Shown: piece by piece, positions 50,300-62,049 of the stretch | Layout of the letters: each line of letters opens with the position of its first letter | Numbering within the stretch: position 1 is the first letter of the stretch | Source of the DNA: Protula sp. h YS-2021 | Lineage: Eukaryota > Annelida > Polychaeta > Sabellida > Serpulidae | Length of the DNA: 64,000 nucleotides | Assembly: GCA_949752745.1 (NCBI GenBank) | Contig: OX457029.1 | Location: 45,800,000 to 45,863,999 of the forward strand | Direction: 5' to 3' | The notes under the pieces: generated by a model | The model's input: only the letters and a program-made list of their open reading frames with translations | Databases searched by the model: none | What the model was told of the DNA's origin: nothing | Program-made: the position numbers and the translations under genes

Positions 50300-52125
50300 A
50301 ATTGACTCAAAACTTTTCAAACTTAAACAAAACATGTTATTTGCTGTTCAGGAACAACTCAAAGTTCTTTTCCAAAATGTTGGCTTCTTACTTGATTATG
50401 TGTGCTACGTTTTAAGGTATCTTCACCTTAACGCCGATTGGAGCAGGGCGCCTCTAATGCGCCAATCCGGTGGATTCAGAGACAAATTGTAAATGGCTGA
50501 TTTGCACCAGGAGAAAAAAAAAACGGTGAAACTGATTGAAATAACAATGGCTCAGAGTTTTTCCGATTTGTCAAAAACAACAAGGCGACATAGAAAGAAT
50601 TGGGTGAGCTCATCTGGAATCCTTTCGGAGAATCCGTTTGGGCGTATAATTGCTTCTGGGGGCTAAGTTATTAGCTCTGCAGCATGCACACTCTAACATA
50701 GGACCTAATTTAGAAATCCAATTAATTTGCAGTCTTATAAGATTCTCTCATGTTTATATTTCACATCTGTTCTTTTTTTAATGTAGCACTCGCACACAAA
50801 TAGCGTGGGATGATGTGAATGATGTAATGTCTTCACCACATCATTTAGGACATTTCTGTTTCTAATTTTATTGAATGAGACACTCTTTTTACATTCAATG
50901 CCGTTTTCTATATAATTTGTACATTGAGTACTTGGTTCTGAAAAGGGCACATCATTCTAGGCAAACTGCAAATGCCATTAGGAAAATTTAGCAGTCGTTA
51001 CATCGTATTGAGCCTCGGAAAAAAAGAAAACAAGATTGACAAGGGACATGTGACCAGTTGTGACAGCCGTTCGTGCTGAGAAATGAAGACTGTGATGCGC
51101 TTTAGTCGGTAGCATGTCACATCCTATTTCATGTTTCAGCATTTCTGTTTAATCGGATGAATTATCATATGTGCTCCAAAGTGTTCATTTCGCTATTCGG
51201 TAGAGGACTTCTAGGTCTAGTTCTTGAGTTGTTTTAATTCCAGGGTATTCTTACAGAGACGAGAATTTTAAATATTAGTGGCCTTTTGTAAGAAGTAAAA
51301 ACTTCTCATTTTACTTCCCATTGTATTCCTTGCGCGTGCCGTGTGCAAAATGAAACTTTTTTCCTTAATTTTTTATTAGGAGAACACAATTAAAAAGTAA
51401 ACACAGTTTCTCGAAAAATATGTTTTTACAATTGCACGTTTAGTATATTCGTATAATTAATCAAGTTCCTGAATCCACAGTACGTGTTAACTATATTTCA
51501 TTAGATCTGATTAGAAAGTTTAGCTCTATAGACAGTGACATTCATTTGTATTGAAAATAAATTTTAATTATTGCAAAACACATCTTGCCAAAAGAGTTAG
51601 CTTTTCATTTCAGAAGTTTTCCCAGATGTAATATCTGAAAAGCTAATTTCTTGCAAAAAAGAAGCTCAAAGTCTTGTGTCTTCTGTGTTTTTTCCTTTTC
51701 TAGAGCCATTTCTTGCTATATTTTTTTCCTAATAATGTGGCCGACTCATTCTGTGGGCACACTTGGCATTGACAAAGGTTCTACATACCAGTGGGGCTAA
51801 TAACGATGGTACAGTTTCAGTTTTAGCGAGACCTCACATGAAGCAGGTGAATAACACCAATTACATTTTAGCTCGGCGTTCAGTCGGTATAGAGCGGCAC
51901 GTAACTATTTCAAACCTGTCATTAATGTCTTTAATTAACGTTCTATCACATAGTATTTTTCGCCCAAAGGTTCCAAAATAAGCAGTATCGCTCTATCTGT
52001 AACCGTTTTCGAGATAATGGTCAACTTCCGGTTTTTGATCTTGACCATAACCGAGGAGGTCAAGGTCGCAGAGATACCTCTTACATATAATCTTTTAGGT
52101 CCAAAGAGTCGAAACTAAGTTCAAA
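50300..52125. other. Gene-poor stretch
   Basis: No exon, RNA gene or element supported on either strand. Confidence 0.4.
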
Positions 52126-52126
52126 A

Positions 52127-52129
<3 letters not shown>

Positions 52130-52213
<84 letters not shown>
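52130..52213. repeat. CT microsatellite
   Basis: Uninterrupted CT array. Confidence 0.97.
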
Positions 52214-52214
<1 letters not shown>

Positions 52215-52336
52215 AGCTCTTTTTGAGATAACGTTCCATCGTTTTCTAAGGTCAAGGTAAAAAAAAATTCCGGATTTCACTACGTTTCATCGTCCCCTGT
52301 CAGTGAGCCAAACAAAATAAAACAATAAAACAAAAA

Positions 52337-52450
<114 letters not shown>

Positions 52451-52974
52451 AGCATGCACACACAAGCTATAATCGCTCTCATTATGGACTGTTGGCCTAA
52501 TATCATACCATGTGCTTTGACTACCAAAGCAAAGCAGTTGCCTGCCTTACAATTGGCTTCAATGTTAAAAATTTAATGTCCATTTTTGCATATAAAATAT
52601 TAATAAATTTTTAAATAAAATGAGCCAAACCAACTAGACATGCCACATTATGCCTAGCCAGATTGGGTCGCCCTAGCCTAGCCGTCTCAGAGGAGTTCAC
52701 GTGACAAGGTTTTGGCGGGAAAAAAGGAATCATACAGAAACACTTTAATGAATCGTACAAATTCAATAAACTAGGTGATTGAAAATCCCCAAGTGTAAAT
52801 ATGCTTTGGTAATGATTGAAAATAACAAATGCGGCGCAATAATTTTAACAAAATTACACGAGGTAAAATCGTTGTATGCGGCATTCCCAAGGCGAATAAC
52901 AATAAATGAATGTGGAGGATCGAGGTATAAATTAAGCTATCAACCATCTGTATGGAGTAATGCATCAAGAACCG

Positions 52975-53120
52975 CAGGTGCGCAGAACAATTATATAGAG
53001 TGCAGTTATATACAGCAGTTATATACAGCAGCCATCCAGAGCAGCTATACAGAGCAGCTATACAGAGCATTTATATGGAGCAGTTATGCAGAGCAACAAT
53101 ATAGACAGTTACATACAGCA
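52975..53120 (+). repeat. Minisatellite of about 15 bp
   Basis: Imperfect units of the type GAGCAGCTATACA / ACAGCAGTTATAT, about nine copies. Confidence 0.75.
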
Positions 53121-53374
53121 GACCTGCACAATTCTTGTGGACTGGCCCATGTGAATGTTCAGGCTGTAAACACGCGAGTGTTTTTATCGCTTTCATCGTC
53201 CCACAACCTTTGTCAATTCGTGCCTTTCCGACTGCTCCTAGTTCTCTCGCAGACATTCTGAAATATCCCATGACAAGTATTGTCATAAACTGAATAGCGC
53301 CGATCCTAGTTTTATCGGTTTTTATAAGTAGCGATGTTCGCAGGCACCACAAAAACCTTGTAAGCCTTTCACTG

Positions 53375-54345
53375 ACGGCAGCTTAAGTTCCAGAACATTT
53401 CAAAACCGCAATAGCTCGTCCACTGTTAAAAAAAGTCTCTCTTGACACAGAAGATTTCAAAAATTATAGAACAGCTTCAACTCGTTCGTTTATCTAAAAA
53501 AAGTACCGAAAAAGTGGCAGCTTTGTGTCTTCATTCATATCTACAATCTAAGAGTCTGCTAAACCCTTTTCAGTCAGCATACAAACGCTACCACTCTACG
53601 GAAACGGCGTTATTGCACCTACATAACGATCTGATTTCGGACATGGGTAACCGTAAAAATGGTCGTGTTGGTATTACTCGACCTCAGTGCTGCCGTCAAT
53701 TCGATTGACCATAGCATATTGCTCCAGCGACCTCATGTCCGGTATAGGATAGATTGTAATGTGCTACAATGTTTGTGCTCATATGTGAGTGATCGTTCGC
53801 AGCGTGTCTCTGCGGACGGTGAGCTATCTTCACCACTGTCCCTAGATACGGGCGTGCCACAAGGAAGTGTTCTAGGACCTATTTTATTTACCCTATATCC
53901 TCTGTGTGATATAACACAAAAGCACGTAGTTCGCGCCCATTTAACGCAGATGATACATAGCTGTATATCGAGCAATCTCTATTAATCTCTATTAGTCACT
54001 GAATCCTGTATTAACGATATAAAGTGCTGGATGAAATCAAATTACTTAAATTAAATGATGAAAAGACAGAACGTTTGCTTTTAGGAACTCACAATGCACT
54101 CACTCAGGTTCCATCCATTGCTGTTAAAGTTGGCGACTTGCAGATTCAAAGCGAAAAGTATGTGAAAAAGCTAGGTGCAATTTTTGACTCTGAACTCTCG
54201 ATGGTTCTTCCGCCGTGACCTTGCTCTTTACGCAGGTGACATTTATTACGTGAGCTGTTGCTGGGCATTGCCATTGATCAGAAAATTGGAGTCAAGTACA
54301 GCTGCACACAGAATTTACTCCATTAGCGGAACAAGGGTTTTGGAA
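53375..54345 (+). pseudogene. LINE (CR1/Jockey-type) reverse transcriptase remnant
   Basis: Fragments in order: LQSKSLLNPFQSAYKRYHST and ETALLHLHNDL near 53560-53630, LLDLSAAVNSIDHSILLQR near 53674-53730, LCSYVSDRSQRVSADGELSS, GVPQGSVLGPILFTLY near 53850-53900, then VKVGDLQIQSEKYVKKLGAI near 54130-54180. These are blocks of a CR1/Jockey-like RT. The first catalytic Asp is kept in LDLSAA. The YADD box reads Asn-Ala-Asp-Asp and only in a shifted frame near 53943. Frame changes at about 53660, 53940 and 54000 and missing endonuclease mark it as dead. Confidence 0.85.
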
Positions 54346-54349
54346 CATT

Positions 54350-55110
54350 TAAGCATAGAAAGGGGTGGGGTGGGTTAAGCGCTGGTCCAGTGGCCCATAT
54401 TGAAAAAGTGTAAATCAAATGCCCTAGCTAATTTAAATCGCCATTCAGTCGTTTAAATCATCGTTTTTTTAGATCTCTTGTAGCCCATATTGGGCCCATT
54501 TTGTTTTGAAGTTTTGTAAGAAAAGATTATCTCTGGTCATCTTTTAAAGAAGTTAAGAACGAAGATTGCTTTTTAATTCTGCTTGAAATATACCCAGACA
54601 TGCAATTCTAAACTGGCTGAAAGTGACTGACTGACCCTCAGATGTACATAAATATGAATCAGTGTTTCTGCTCCAAACGGTCTGAAATGCCTAAACCCCT
54701 CAAGAGATGTCACACAATTGATCCCTGCATCAGTGGAAAAGATTAACCTTCATAATCCCATAGTGATATTTCTAACAATATTTCTAAATCACTTAGAGTA
54801 TTTTTGAAGAAACCCACTATTAAGCTGTTATAAGTCCATAGGGCTCTCGGCTGCACTGCATCTAAATCACAGTAGTTAAATCTTCTGAAGTAAAACTGTC
54901 TTTCCGGGATTGTAAGCACCAGGGCCGTATGTCCGAAGCCGCGATGTTCGGTCTTTGATGTTTCCATTTTAGGTACTTTTTCTATTTAGATATGGGGGAG
55001 AGGTTGGTGTGGAGGCGTGACATTGTGCCACAGTTTTTTTCCATTAGGTAACTTCTTTCTTCCCCGATGCAGTTGCATACATTTGGTAAAACTTGGTCTG
55101 GGAGGGTTTT
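54350..55110. other. No gene seen
   Basis: Unremarkable sequence after the LINE remnant; may include its 3' UTR. Confidence 0.35.
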
Positions 55111-55616
55111 ACCATCCCAATTAGCATTCCAACGTCTGAATGACCAAAACGTAACAGTCGATCAGGTTGTAAATTTATGACTGGCCGGTACTCTAAATAT
55201 GTTTCGCTACTTCTAGTCGCGACAGAAAAGCAAGTCTTTGACTCAACGTTGAATAGACTTTGGATAAGCAACCTTCTGTTTAGGCGTCGCTTTTGGTCGA
55301 GTTTAAACACCCACTGCCTCCAACGCCCAATCAATGTCTTTGGTGCAAAGTCAGATATACGTAAAATTTACAGTTGCTTAAACGTTGTTGTTTCATTACA
55401 TCATGTAATAAACGTCTTTGGTGCAACGTTGAACTGACTGAACTGAGAAACCCACGTTGCACAGGTGCTGGAGGTCACCATCACACAACAACGTCATCAT
55501 ATTATCTCTCACTGAAAATGGAAGTCATGACGTAGTGCTTCGAAAACACACAAAATACTTGAGAATGTCAGGAGCGAGCAATATTTCCCCGCATTCTTTT
55601 GAAAAATAGTCATAAA

Positions 55617-56262
55617 CTAGAACCTCATTTCGCTAGTGAAATGTTAAACACTTGACAAAAATTAAAACACTAAAAAAAATACTTCCTTCAATGGGTTATT
55701 TCTTGAATAATATATTGCAAACAACACAGCTTGAATACATCTTATAAGCCGAGTAGTGTTTGGTTTTTGTTGACTTAAGGTTTTATTGACTGATCAGACA
55801 TACGCCATGTTATCTATTTACGCAGTGAGAGCTCGCACAAAGCTGAGCAGCTGTGTGTTCTGTAACGTGCGTTAAATGCTCTGCATTTATTTGCAAAAAA
55901 TACACTCTTTTCACATTTTTTTTAAAGGGGTGGCCGGAAGACTCAATTGCGCTAATTTTGAATTCCGTGGTGGTGAATTTTGTTGTGCAGTCGTTTAGCT
56001 AAGGCAATTTGAGCGAAAGCCGATCCTTCGCTTTCCACCCCTGGCTGGTTTCGAACCAGGGACCCTAGGATTACAAGGCCAACGCTCTACCGACTGAGCT
56101 AACCGTCACCCCCATGGCGTTTTAACAAAGAAAACGAAATCGAAGAGGAAAATAAAAAGTGACACAAAAAATAGGAAAACTGTCAAGAAGAAAAAAAAAA
56201 GGACGAAATGCTGCTCGCACAAATTCATATAACCCTTGCAAGCCAAAGCCTTGTCAAGTGTT
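55617..56262 (-). mobile_element. Helitron-like element, copy 3, split by a SINE
   Basis: In minus orientation: AACACTTGACAAGGC at 56262, the shared body, TTGTCAAGTGTT, the hairpin ATTTCACTAGCGAAAT (one mismatch from perfect) and CTAG at 55617-55620. About 195 bases at 55916-56112 are absent from the other copies and are the SINE below. Confidence 0.75.
55916..56112 (-). mobile_element. tRNA-derived SINE inserted in Helitron-like copy 3
   Basis: On the minus strand the head has A box TAGCTCAGTCGG (near 56100) and B box GGTTCGAAACC (near 56050) at tRNA spacing. Its anticodon loop reads CTTGTAA, so it is tRNA-Thr(TGT)-like. The anticodon stem is broken, so it is not a working tRNA. The tail ends in a short A run. 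Sister copies show the empty site around CACATGG; only a very short duplication (CAT) flanks it. Confidence 0.8.
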
Positions 56263-56799
56263 AAATATGGCTTTGGCGAATGATCCAAAGTGGCATACTT
56301 TGATGGAGGGGTGATCATGACGCATTAATTGTCACTAGATCACTTTCTCGACGTCTACACTACGTCGGCAGGTAAACGTTGTTTCGACTTCCGTTTACAA
56401 CCTTTTGCAACGTTGATTAAATGCCGAATAATCGAGGCATGTCCATCATAGTCAGATAGACGTTGTTTCTATTTTCCATAATTAACCAAAATCCAACGTT
56501 GATCAGAAGTCCGGATTTGATGCCCTTCAAACGTTTATACAACTTCGCAATGTTTATGGGATGTCGTTCGGATAAAAAAATGTCTGGAGCAATAGACGCA
56601 GATGGTTATAGAATAAAGAAAAATATAGATCAAATGCCCTGGGCTGTAGAGTTCAACATATTTCAGTGTAAATAATGGTTCAAAGCCCCATGCAACCCTG
56701 GGATAAAACTAAATGTTTTAAGGGGCGGCTTTAGGGAAATCTCTTAGGTTTTCGGGGGGCCTACAGCAGAGAATGATCAGGTACTTTCTGGGATGTTAA

Positions 56800-58350
56800 T
56801 TTCACGTTTCTTTACGTATTTTCTTCTTTTTTTTAAATTTCTTGATGTCGTAAGGATATATTTACATAAAACTGATGGGCAAAATGTAATTAAAATAAAA
56901 TAAATAAATACACCCATCCCCCTTTTATACGAACAGCCGTGGCACAGAAAACACCTGCTTACGAAAGCCCGGCCTTGACAATTCCAAAAAAAATCCTGGG
57001 TCGGAAAAAATTTTCTTTGTTAAATTCGGAGAAGAAATACAAATTAAATTAGCCAATTTAGTTCCATTAAATAGCTGTATTTGTTGAAAGACGGAGAAAT
57101 AACACCGGGCTGAATGTCGTTCGACTAAATGTCGCTCGGATAAATGACGGAATAACGACCAGTACACCCTTCACCAAAAAGGGCAGAAATACACTCTATA
57201 ACTGATGGAGGTAATTGAGTGGTATTCAAGACGTAAGGCGGGGTGGGGTGGGATGGATCTGTCCCACATGGTAAGGCGGGGTGGGGTGGGGTGGATCTGT
57301 CCCACATAATTTTAGCTTCTTACACTTTAATAATTTGTGCTCTTAAAATTAGTTAAAAATATGATTCAGTTAATTTCTCTGACAATATAAATGAAGAGGT
57401 TCTAGGAAAAAAGCCCCCTCCCTTCCCGGTAATAAGGCATCTAATTTTGCATACCCGGTAAAAAGCCCCCACCCCTCCCTTCTGCGTTAATTTTTTTTTT
57501 AATGTTCCACGGAGGGAAGTGATCTGTGGGTAATTGGACATCTTGGGCTTAATGAAACATGCTCTATTCATTAGGGGTGTGACGGTACGCGATTCTCACT
57601 GTTCTGTTCGGTACACCTCAATTATTAGTGTCGCTTCTTTGCGATACGATTTTGTAAAAATTGTTAACATTGTGGCGAAACGAAATTAATATTTGTATTT
57701 AGCTAAATATTTACCTCATTATCTGAACTTTACCAGCCAATAATACGTTTTAGCTATGTGATTTGAAACCAAAACATCAGTTTATAACATTTATAATGCT
57801 CAAATTGATAAAACAGAGATATTTTCTTTAATTTAGAATAAGGCATAACTCCTTTAAATTTTATTCGGAGACGAAACACCTAAAACAGGTCTCCCTTAAG
57901 ACCTAATAATGATTTTATTAGTATTCTGCGAAGCTGGGTACTGCTGTATTCGGGTTAGTCCGTCCGTCTTCTGTCTGTCGACACTTGAGGTGCATGATTT
58001 TGTGTAATCTGTATCTCGGACACAGGGGCTAATACAGCTGCTATGCCTATGCTAAAAAATGTTTCCACCGTTTGTAGATATGCAAGAAGTATTTTGCGTG
58101 TCGAAACGTCCACCAATTTAAAATATTTCAAAATGTTTAAACACTTACAGAAACTACAATTAAGCAAAAACATTTCAAATAACAATCAATATGCATATTA
58201 TTTCACATCACCGAGCTCACAATCGAGTTCAAGTATATCTTATAACAATCATTACAGCTCTGTCCTAACTAAAATTTAAGTGTATCTATCACACAGCACT
58301 CACTACAGTTTTGTTGAAACTTAAGAGCGATGTTAGATAACGCCATAAAC
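56800..58350. other. Gene-poor stretch
   Basis: Holds a twofold 45-base tandem repeat at 57230-57306 (GGCGGGGTGGGGTGG, GGATCTGTCCCACAT) and, at about 57925-58015, a piece related to the terminus of the 10.2-10.6 kb repeat, in inverted orientation. No supportable exon. Confidence 0.45.
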
Positions 58351-58364
58351 ATAACGCCTTCGCA

Positions 58365-58758
58365 CATAGGAACAGTTCACAGAGGAAAGGACACAAAGGA
58401 ACAGTTCACAGAGGAAAGGACACAAACGAACAGTTCACAGAGGAAAGGACACAAAGGAACAGTTCACAGAGGAAGGGACACAAAGGAACAGTTCACAGAG
58501 GAAAGGACACAAGGGAACAGTTCACAGAGGAAAGGACACAAAGGAACAGTTCACAGAGGAAAGGACACAAAGGAACAGTTCACAGAGGAAAGGACACAAA
58601 GGAACAGTTCACAGATGAAAGGACACAAAGGAACAGTTCACAGAGGAAAGGACACAAAGGAACAGTTCACAGAGGAAAGGACACAAATGAACAGTTCACA
58701 GAGGAAAGGACACAAAGGAACAATTCACAGAGGAAAGGACACAAAGGAACAGTTCACA
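58365..58758 (+). repeat. 29-bp minisatellite, about 13.5 units
   Basis: Units GGAACAGTTCACAGAGGAAA plus GGACACAAA, nearly identical throughout with scattered single-base variants. Because 29 is not a multiple of three, translation cycles through all frames every three units, giving a 29-residue super-repeat. The 166-codon frame across it is a by-product of the unit lacking stops. Confidence 0.95.
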
Positions 58759-58849
58759 TTAAAATATCAAGTGATAACTTGGCATAGTTACTTATTTTCC
58801 TTCAAAAAGAGCAACATGTCAGCATGCTGAGGTTTTAGGGTTCAGCGCG

Positions 58850-59310
58850 AAGCTGTACCTTATTCTATAATTGCCCACTACCACTGGAAAAAGTAAACTG
58901 CACAAAAAGATGAAAATACCGCCGTTTTTCTCATGTTTTTTTAACCGAACCCAACCAAAATCCGCGGTTGGTTTTCCGTTACGGTGCGAACTGTAACACC
59001 TTTACTATTCATATGATGACTAGCCAATTGCAATTAGCATGAAGTGCAGGGCTAAACTATGTTTGTCCCAACCTGTGAGATGTCCACAGGTTTGTCCAGA
59101 GGCAGATTTGGTCTGCATTTGTGTTGGCTCATTACTAACTTTTGACCGTTCCCGGGAGTAAGAGCTCTTAGGATTTTATGCAGAATGGCCTTCCCATTGT
59201 CCATTAGCTTGAAAGGTGAGTGATTGGCGTTGTACGCTGCTGTGCCTGCGAAATAGCTCAGTCTCGGCATAAGTCTACTATTTCAAAACTCACCACTCCA
59301 CTGGAGTAGT
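58850..59310. other. No gene seen
   Basis: No supportable feature before the fourth Helitron-like copy. Confidence 0.35.
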
Positions 59311-59314
59311 GTTT

Positions 59315-59794
59315 CTGAATTTGTACGAGCAGCCGTTGGTATCTTTTTTTCTTGACAGTGAACGGATTTTTCTGTCATCTACTCAGCTGACACTACGGCC
59401 CTGAGGCCACGAAACTTTTGACTTAGATAGAACTTGATATAAACGTGTGCATGACACTTTTTATTTTCTCCTTCGATTTCGTTTTCTTGTTTAAAACGCC
59501 ATTTGAAAAGAGTGTATTTTTTTCAAGTAAATGTAGAACATTTATCGCAAAGCACAGAACACAGTTGCTTAGCTTTGTGCGAGCTCTCACTGCGTAAATA
59601 GATAACACGGCGCATGCATGATCAGCCAATAAAACCTTAAGTCAACAAAAACCAAATACTACTCGGCTTATAAAACGTATTCAAGCTGTGTTATTTGCAA
59701 TATATTATTCAAGAAATAATCCATTAAAGAAAGTATTTTTGCGGTTTAATTTTTGTCAAGTGTTTACTATTTCGCTAGCGAAATAAGGTTCTAG
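59315..59794 (+). mobile_element. Helitron-like element, copy 4, 5'-truncated
   Basis: Begins within the shared body (GAATTTGTACGAGCAGC), so the AACACTTGACAA start is missing. It keeps TTGTCAAGTGTT, the palindrome ATTTCGCTAGCGAAAT and terminal CTAG (59791-59794) before TTTT. Confidence 0.75.
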
Positions 59795-60127
59795 TTTTAT
59801 TTTCGCCTTTCTTTCGGCACATCACCTTGAACTGTGTGTTTAATGCAACTAAAACCGTAAAGAATAGGTCTTAATTTATTCAATTACAGCAGTTTATTCA
59901 CCAAAGGGCGATTGGTGGATTGTAATTATTCAAATTAATTTAAAAATCAAGCAGCAGAAAACTCATCTTTACGACTGGACACGGCCATCAAAATGCCAAT
60001 GGTCCAACCCCTACCCGGGAAAAACGCCCGAAGAAACTACCCCCATTTGTGCAGATGAAGCCCCCTCTTCTCTTTAACTGCAATTTCAACCAGAGTACTT
60101 GACTAGCCAATCTACAGTTGTTGAGCA

Positions 60128-60418
60128 TGGCCAGGCCAATAGCGACGACGGTGACCGAAGCGACCGAAGCGCCGACAATGACCGAAGTGACGATGCTGGC
60201 CGAAGCGACGATGCTGGTCCACGCCACCCAAGTGTCGGCAATGACCGAATGGACGATGATGGCCGAAGCGACCGTGGTGACCGAGGAACGACGCGACGTC
60301 GGCGACTGAAGCGGTGATGGCGACCGAAGCGACGACGGTGATGGGATCGACGGCTGCGACCGAGCCGGCGAGCCCGACCGGTTCGGTAAAAGCGACCGAA
60401 GTGACGACGGAGACCTCA
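60128..60418 (+). repeat. GC-rich degenerate repeat of GACCGAAGCGAC
   Basis: About 290 bases of units such as GACCGAAGCGACGATG and GTGACCGAAG, far richer in G+C than the flanks. Forward frames give Ala-Thr-Glu-rich peptides (ATEATE) starting MARPIATTVTEATEAPT at 60127. The frame is broken near 60309 and resumes in another at 60314, so a mucin-like exon is possible but not established. Confidence 0.6.
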
Positions 60419-60593
60419 GGTGTTATTATTGATAGGGATGGAAATTATCTGTACAAAATAAGTGTTAAAGCACGTATTCTGAAGGGAAAATTTTCACGTA
60501 ATCAGTTTGACATTTGGCCACATCGGTTATTGAACAACTCCGATGTCAATTAAACTCAGGGAATTTCTTTGCGCAGGCTGTTACACAGGAGCC

Positions 60594-60735
60594 TAGATCC
60601 GGAGGACAAGGTTTTGTAAAGTCTGACTGTAGTTCAGGTAACAAATGCTGTGAGATTAAGAGTTGTAAGCGCTTCAAAAATAAGATTAAGTGTTCAAGTC
60701 GATGCCATAGATCCCTGTGTTGTAAAAATAAATGA
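60594..60735 (+). CDS. Cysteine-rich exon-like unit A
   Basis: A splice acceptor (TTTCTTTGCGCAG) precedes a frame ending at TGA 60733-60735. Its C-terminal part has cysteines spaced C-x5-CC-x4-C-x8-C-x3-C-x4-CC and is Lys/Arg-rich (KRFKNKIKCSSRCHRSLCC). Spacing resembles secreted disulfide-rich peptides in general; no family is recognised and no signal peptide is visible. It is the partner of unit B. A decayed gene, a transposon fragment or a genuine last exon are all possible. Confidence 0.35.
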
Positions 60736-60774
60736 AGTTTTCGATAAAAATGGCTTAAGTAGAATAATATAGAG

Positions 60775-60864
60775 CTGTGGGAATAACAGGGGTAAGTGCT
60801 TCGAAAACAACATTTTGTGTTCAAGTTGGTCGCATTCCTCACTGTGCTGTACAAGTAAATGAAT
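60775..60864 (+). CDS. Cysteine-rich exon-like unit B (duplicate of A)
   Basis: Preceded by AATAATATAG, an acceptor-like end. Thirty codons align without gaps to the last thirty of unit A, including the stop. Shared residues include CSS, the HxSLCC block and the final Lys. Cysteines are C-x6-C-x6-C-x8-CC. Similarity continues about 30 bases past the stop, so the duplication includes downstream DNA. Confidence 0.35.
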
Positions 60865-60917
60865 TATCTGACAAATATAATAATTTAAGAAGATCCAGTA
60901 TTTTATTTCAATAATTT

Positions 60918-61062
60918 TAGGCATTTCGTGAAATGAGTGGACTTCAAATTCAGTCATTTCGTGAAATGACTGAAAATTTTAGGCATTTCACGAAATGCCT
61001 GGCCGACACAATCATTTCACGAAATGACTGAAAATTTTAGGCATTTCACGAAATGACTGATT
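60918..61062. repeat. Cluster of five CATTTC-GAAATG palindromes
   Basis: Five copies of CATTTC-NN-GAAATG at roughly 30-base spacing. The two central bases are GT in the first two and AC in the last three. The longest arms are AGTCATTTC/GAAATGACT. Between them, AAAATTTTAGG recurs. Confidence 0.9.
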
Positions 61063-61528
61063 ACACAGTATGACTGGAACATACGCAAGGGATTACTAAC
61101 ATATATAAGAAGTACTCGTGCCTATTGGTATTAATTTTGGGAGACTGGCAAAGGCCATACTGGTATGAAACTAGTCCGAAACGTTATCAACGTAATTGCA
61201 ATTAACTATGAAACTGCTCCCATGATTGATTTTTTAACAGTGGTGCACATGTTGACTAAGAGTTCAAAAAAATAGTGTTAAAACCTGACTTAAATGTCGC
61301 AGTTGACAGCATTATAATGCCGTCCTTAATGTTAATGTCCTAAGTGACGTGTCCTAAATGGCGCGGTGGTATAGTTGTTGCTGGCCTGTTTGTCGGGATG
61401 CCACTATTTAGAGATGAGAAACATATTTGCTGAAGTGATAATAGAGGCGAGGGATTAGCAAGGGCTTCAGTCTTTGTTTCGAATCATAGGAGAGTAGATC
61501 AAAATACAGTTGAGTGCTTTTAATAATT

Positions 61529-62048
61529 AACACTTGACAAGCCTTTGGCTTGCAAGAGTTATATGAATTTGTGCGAGCAAAATTCGTCCTTTTTTTTTCT
61601 TCTTGACACTTTTTCCGATTTTTTGTGTCTTCTTCTCCTCTGACACTATGGGCCCTACGACCATGAAAATTGGGACTTATGAAGAGCTTGATCTGAACAT
61701 GTGCATGTCACTTTTTATTTTCGTCTTTGATTTCGTTTTCTTTGTTAAAACGCCATGTGAAAAGAGTGTATTTTTTGCAAGTAAATGCGTAGCATTTAAC
61801 CCACATCACACACAGTTGCACAGTGAGCTTTGTGCGAGCTCTGACTGCGTAAATAGCTAACACGGCGTATGCTAGATCAGTCAATAACACCTTAAGTCAA
61901 CAGAAACCAAACACTACTCGGCTTATAAGACATATTCAAGCTGTGTTGTTTGCAATATATTATTCAAGAAATAACCCATTGAAGGAAGTTTTTTGCGTTT
62001 TAATTTTTGTCAAGTGTTTAACATTTCGCTAGCGAAGTGAGGTTCTAG
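61529..62048 (+). mobile_element. Helitron-like element, copy 5
   Basis: Full-length: AACACTTGACAAGCC start, shared body, TTGTCAAGTGTT, hairpin ATTTCGCTAGCGAA(G), then CTAG at 62045-62048 before TT. 520 bases. Confidence 0.8.
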
Positions 62049-62049
62049 T

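Larger units (their letters stand above)
55113..56795 (+). mobile_element. Second word-built element, hosting a nested Helitron-like copy and SINE
   Basis: Ends are CATCCCA (55113-55119) and TGGGATG (56789-56795). Words such as CAACGTTGAA, GACGTC, AACGTTG and CGTCGG recur at 55120-55500 and 56330-56530. CAACGTTGAATAGA followed by TTGGATAAGCA, seen near 55237, recurs inverted near 63860, and CTCGACGTCTACACTACGTCGGCAGG-like sequence near 56346 recurs inverted near 63310, so this is a dispersed family. Boundaries are inferred. Confidence 0.4.

Noticed and set aside
56040..56112. Possible tRNA-Thr gene on the minus strand
   Set aside because: A and B boxes are good but the anticodon stem does not pair and a SINE body and A-tail follow; the insertion is missing from sister element copies.
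58330..58830. 166-codon repetitive protein
   Set aside because: Explained by a 29-bp minisatellite whose unit has no stop; no splice sites or non-repeat domain.
60918..61062. CRISPR-like array
   Set aside because: The repeats are short palindromes in both orientations with similar, not unique, spacers, in an animal genome.
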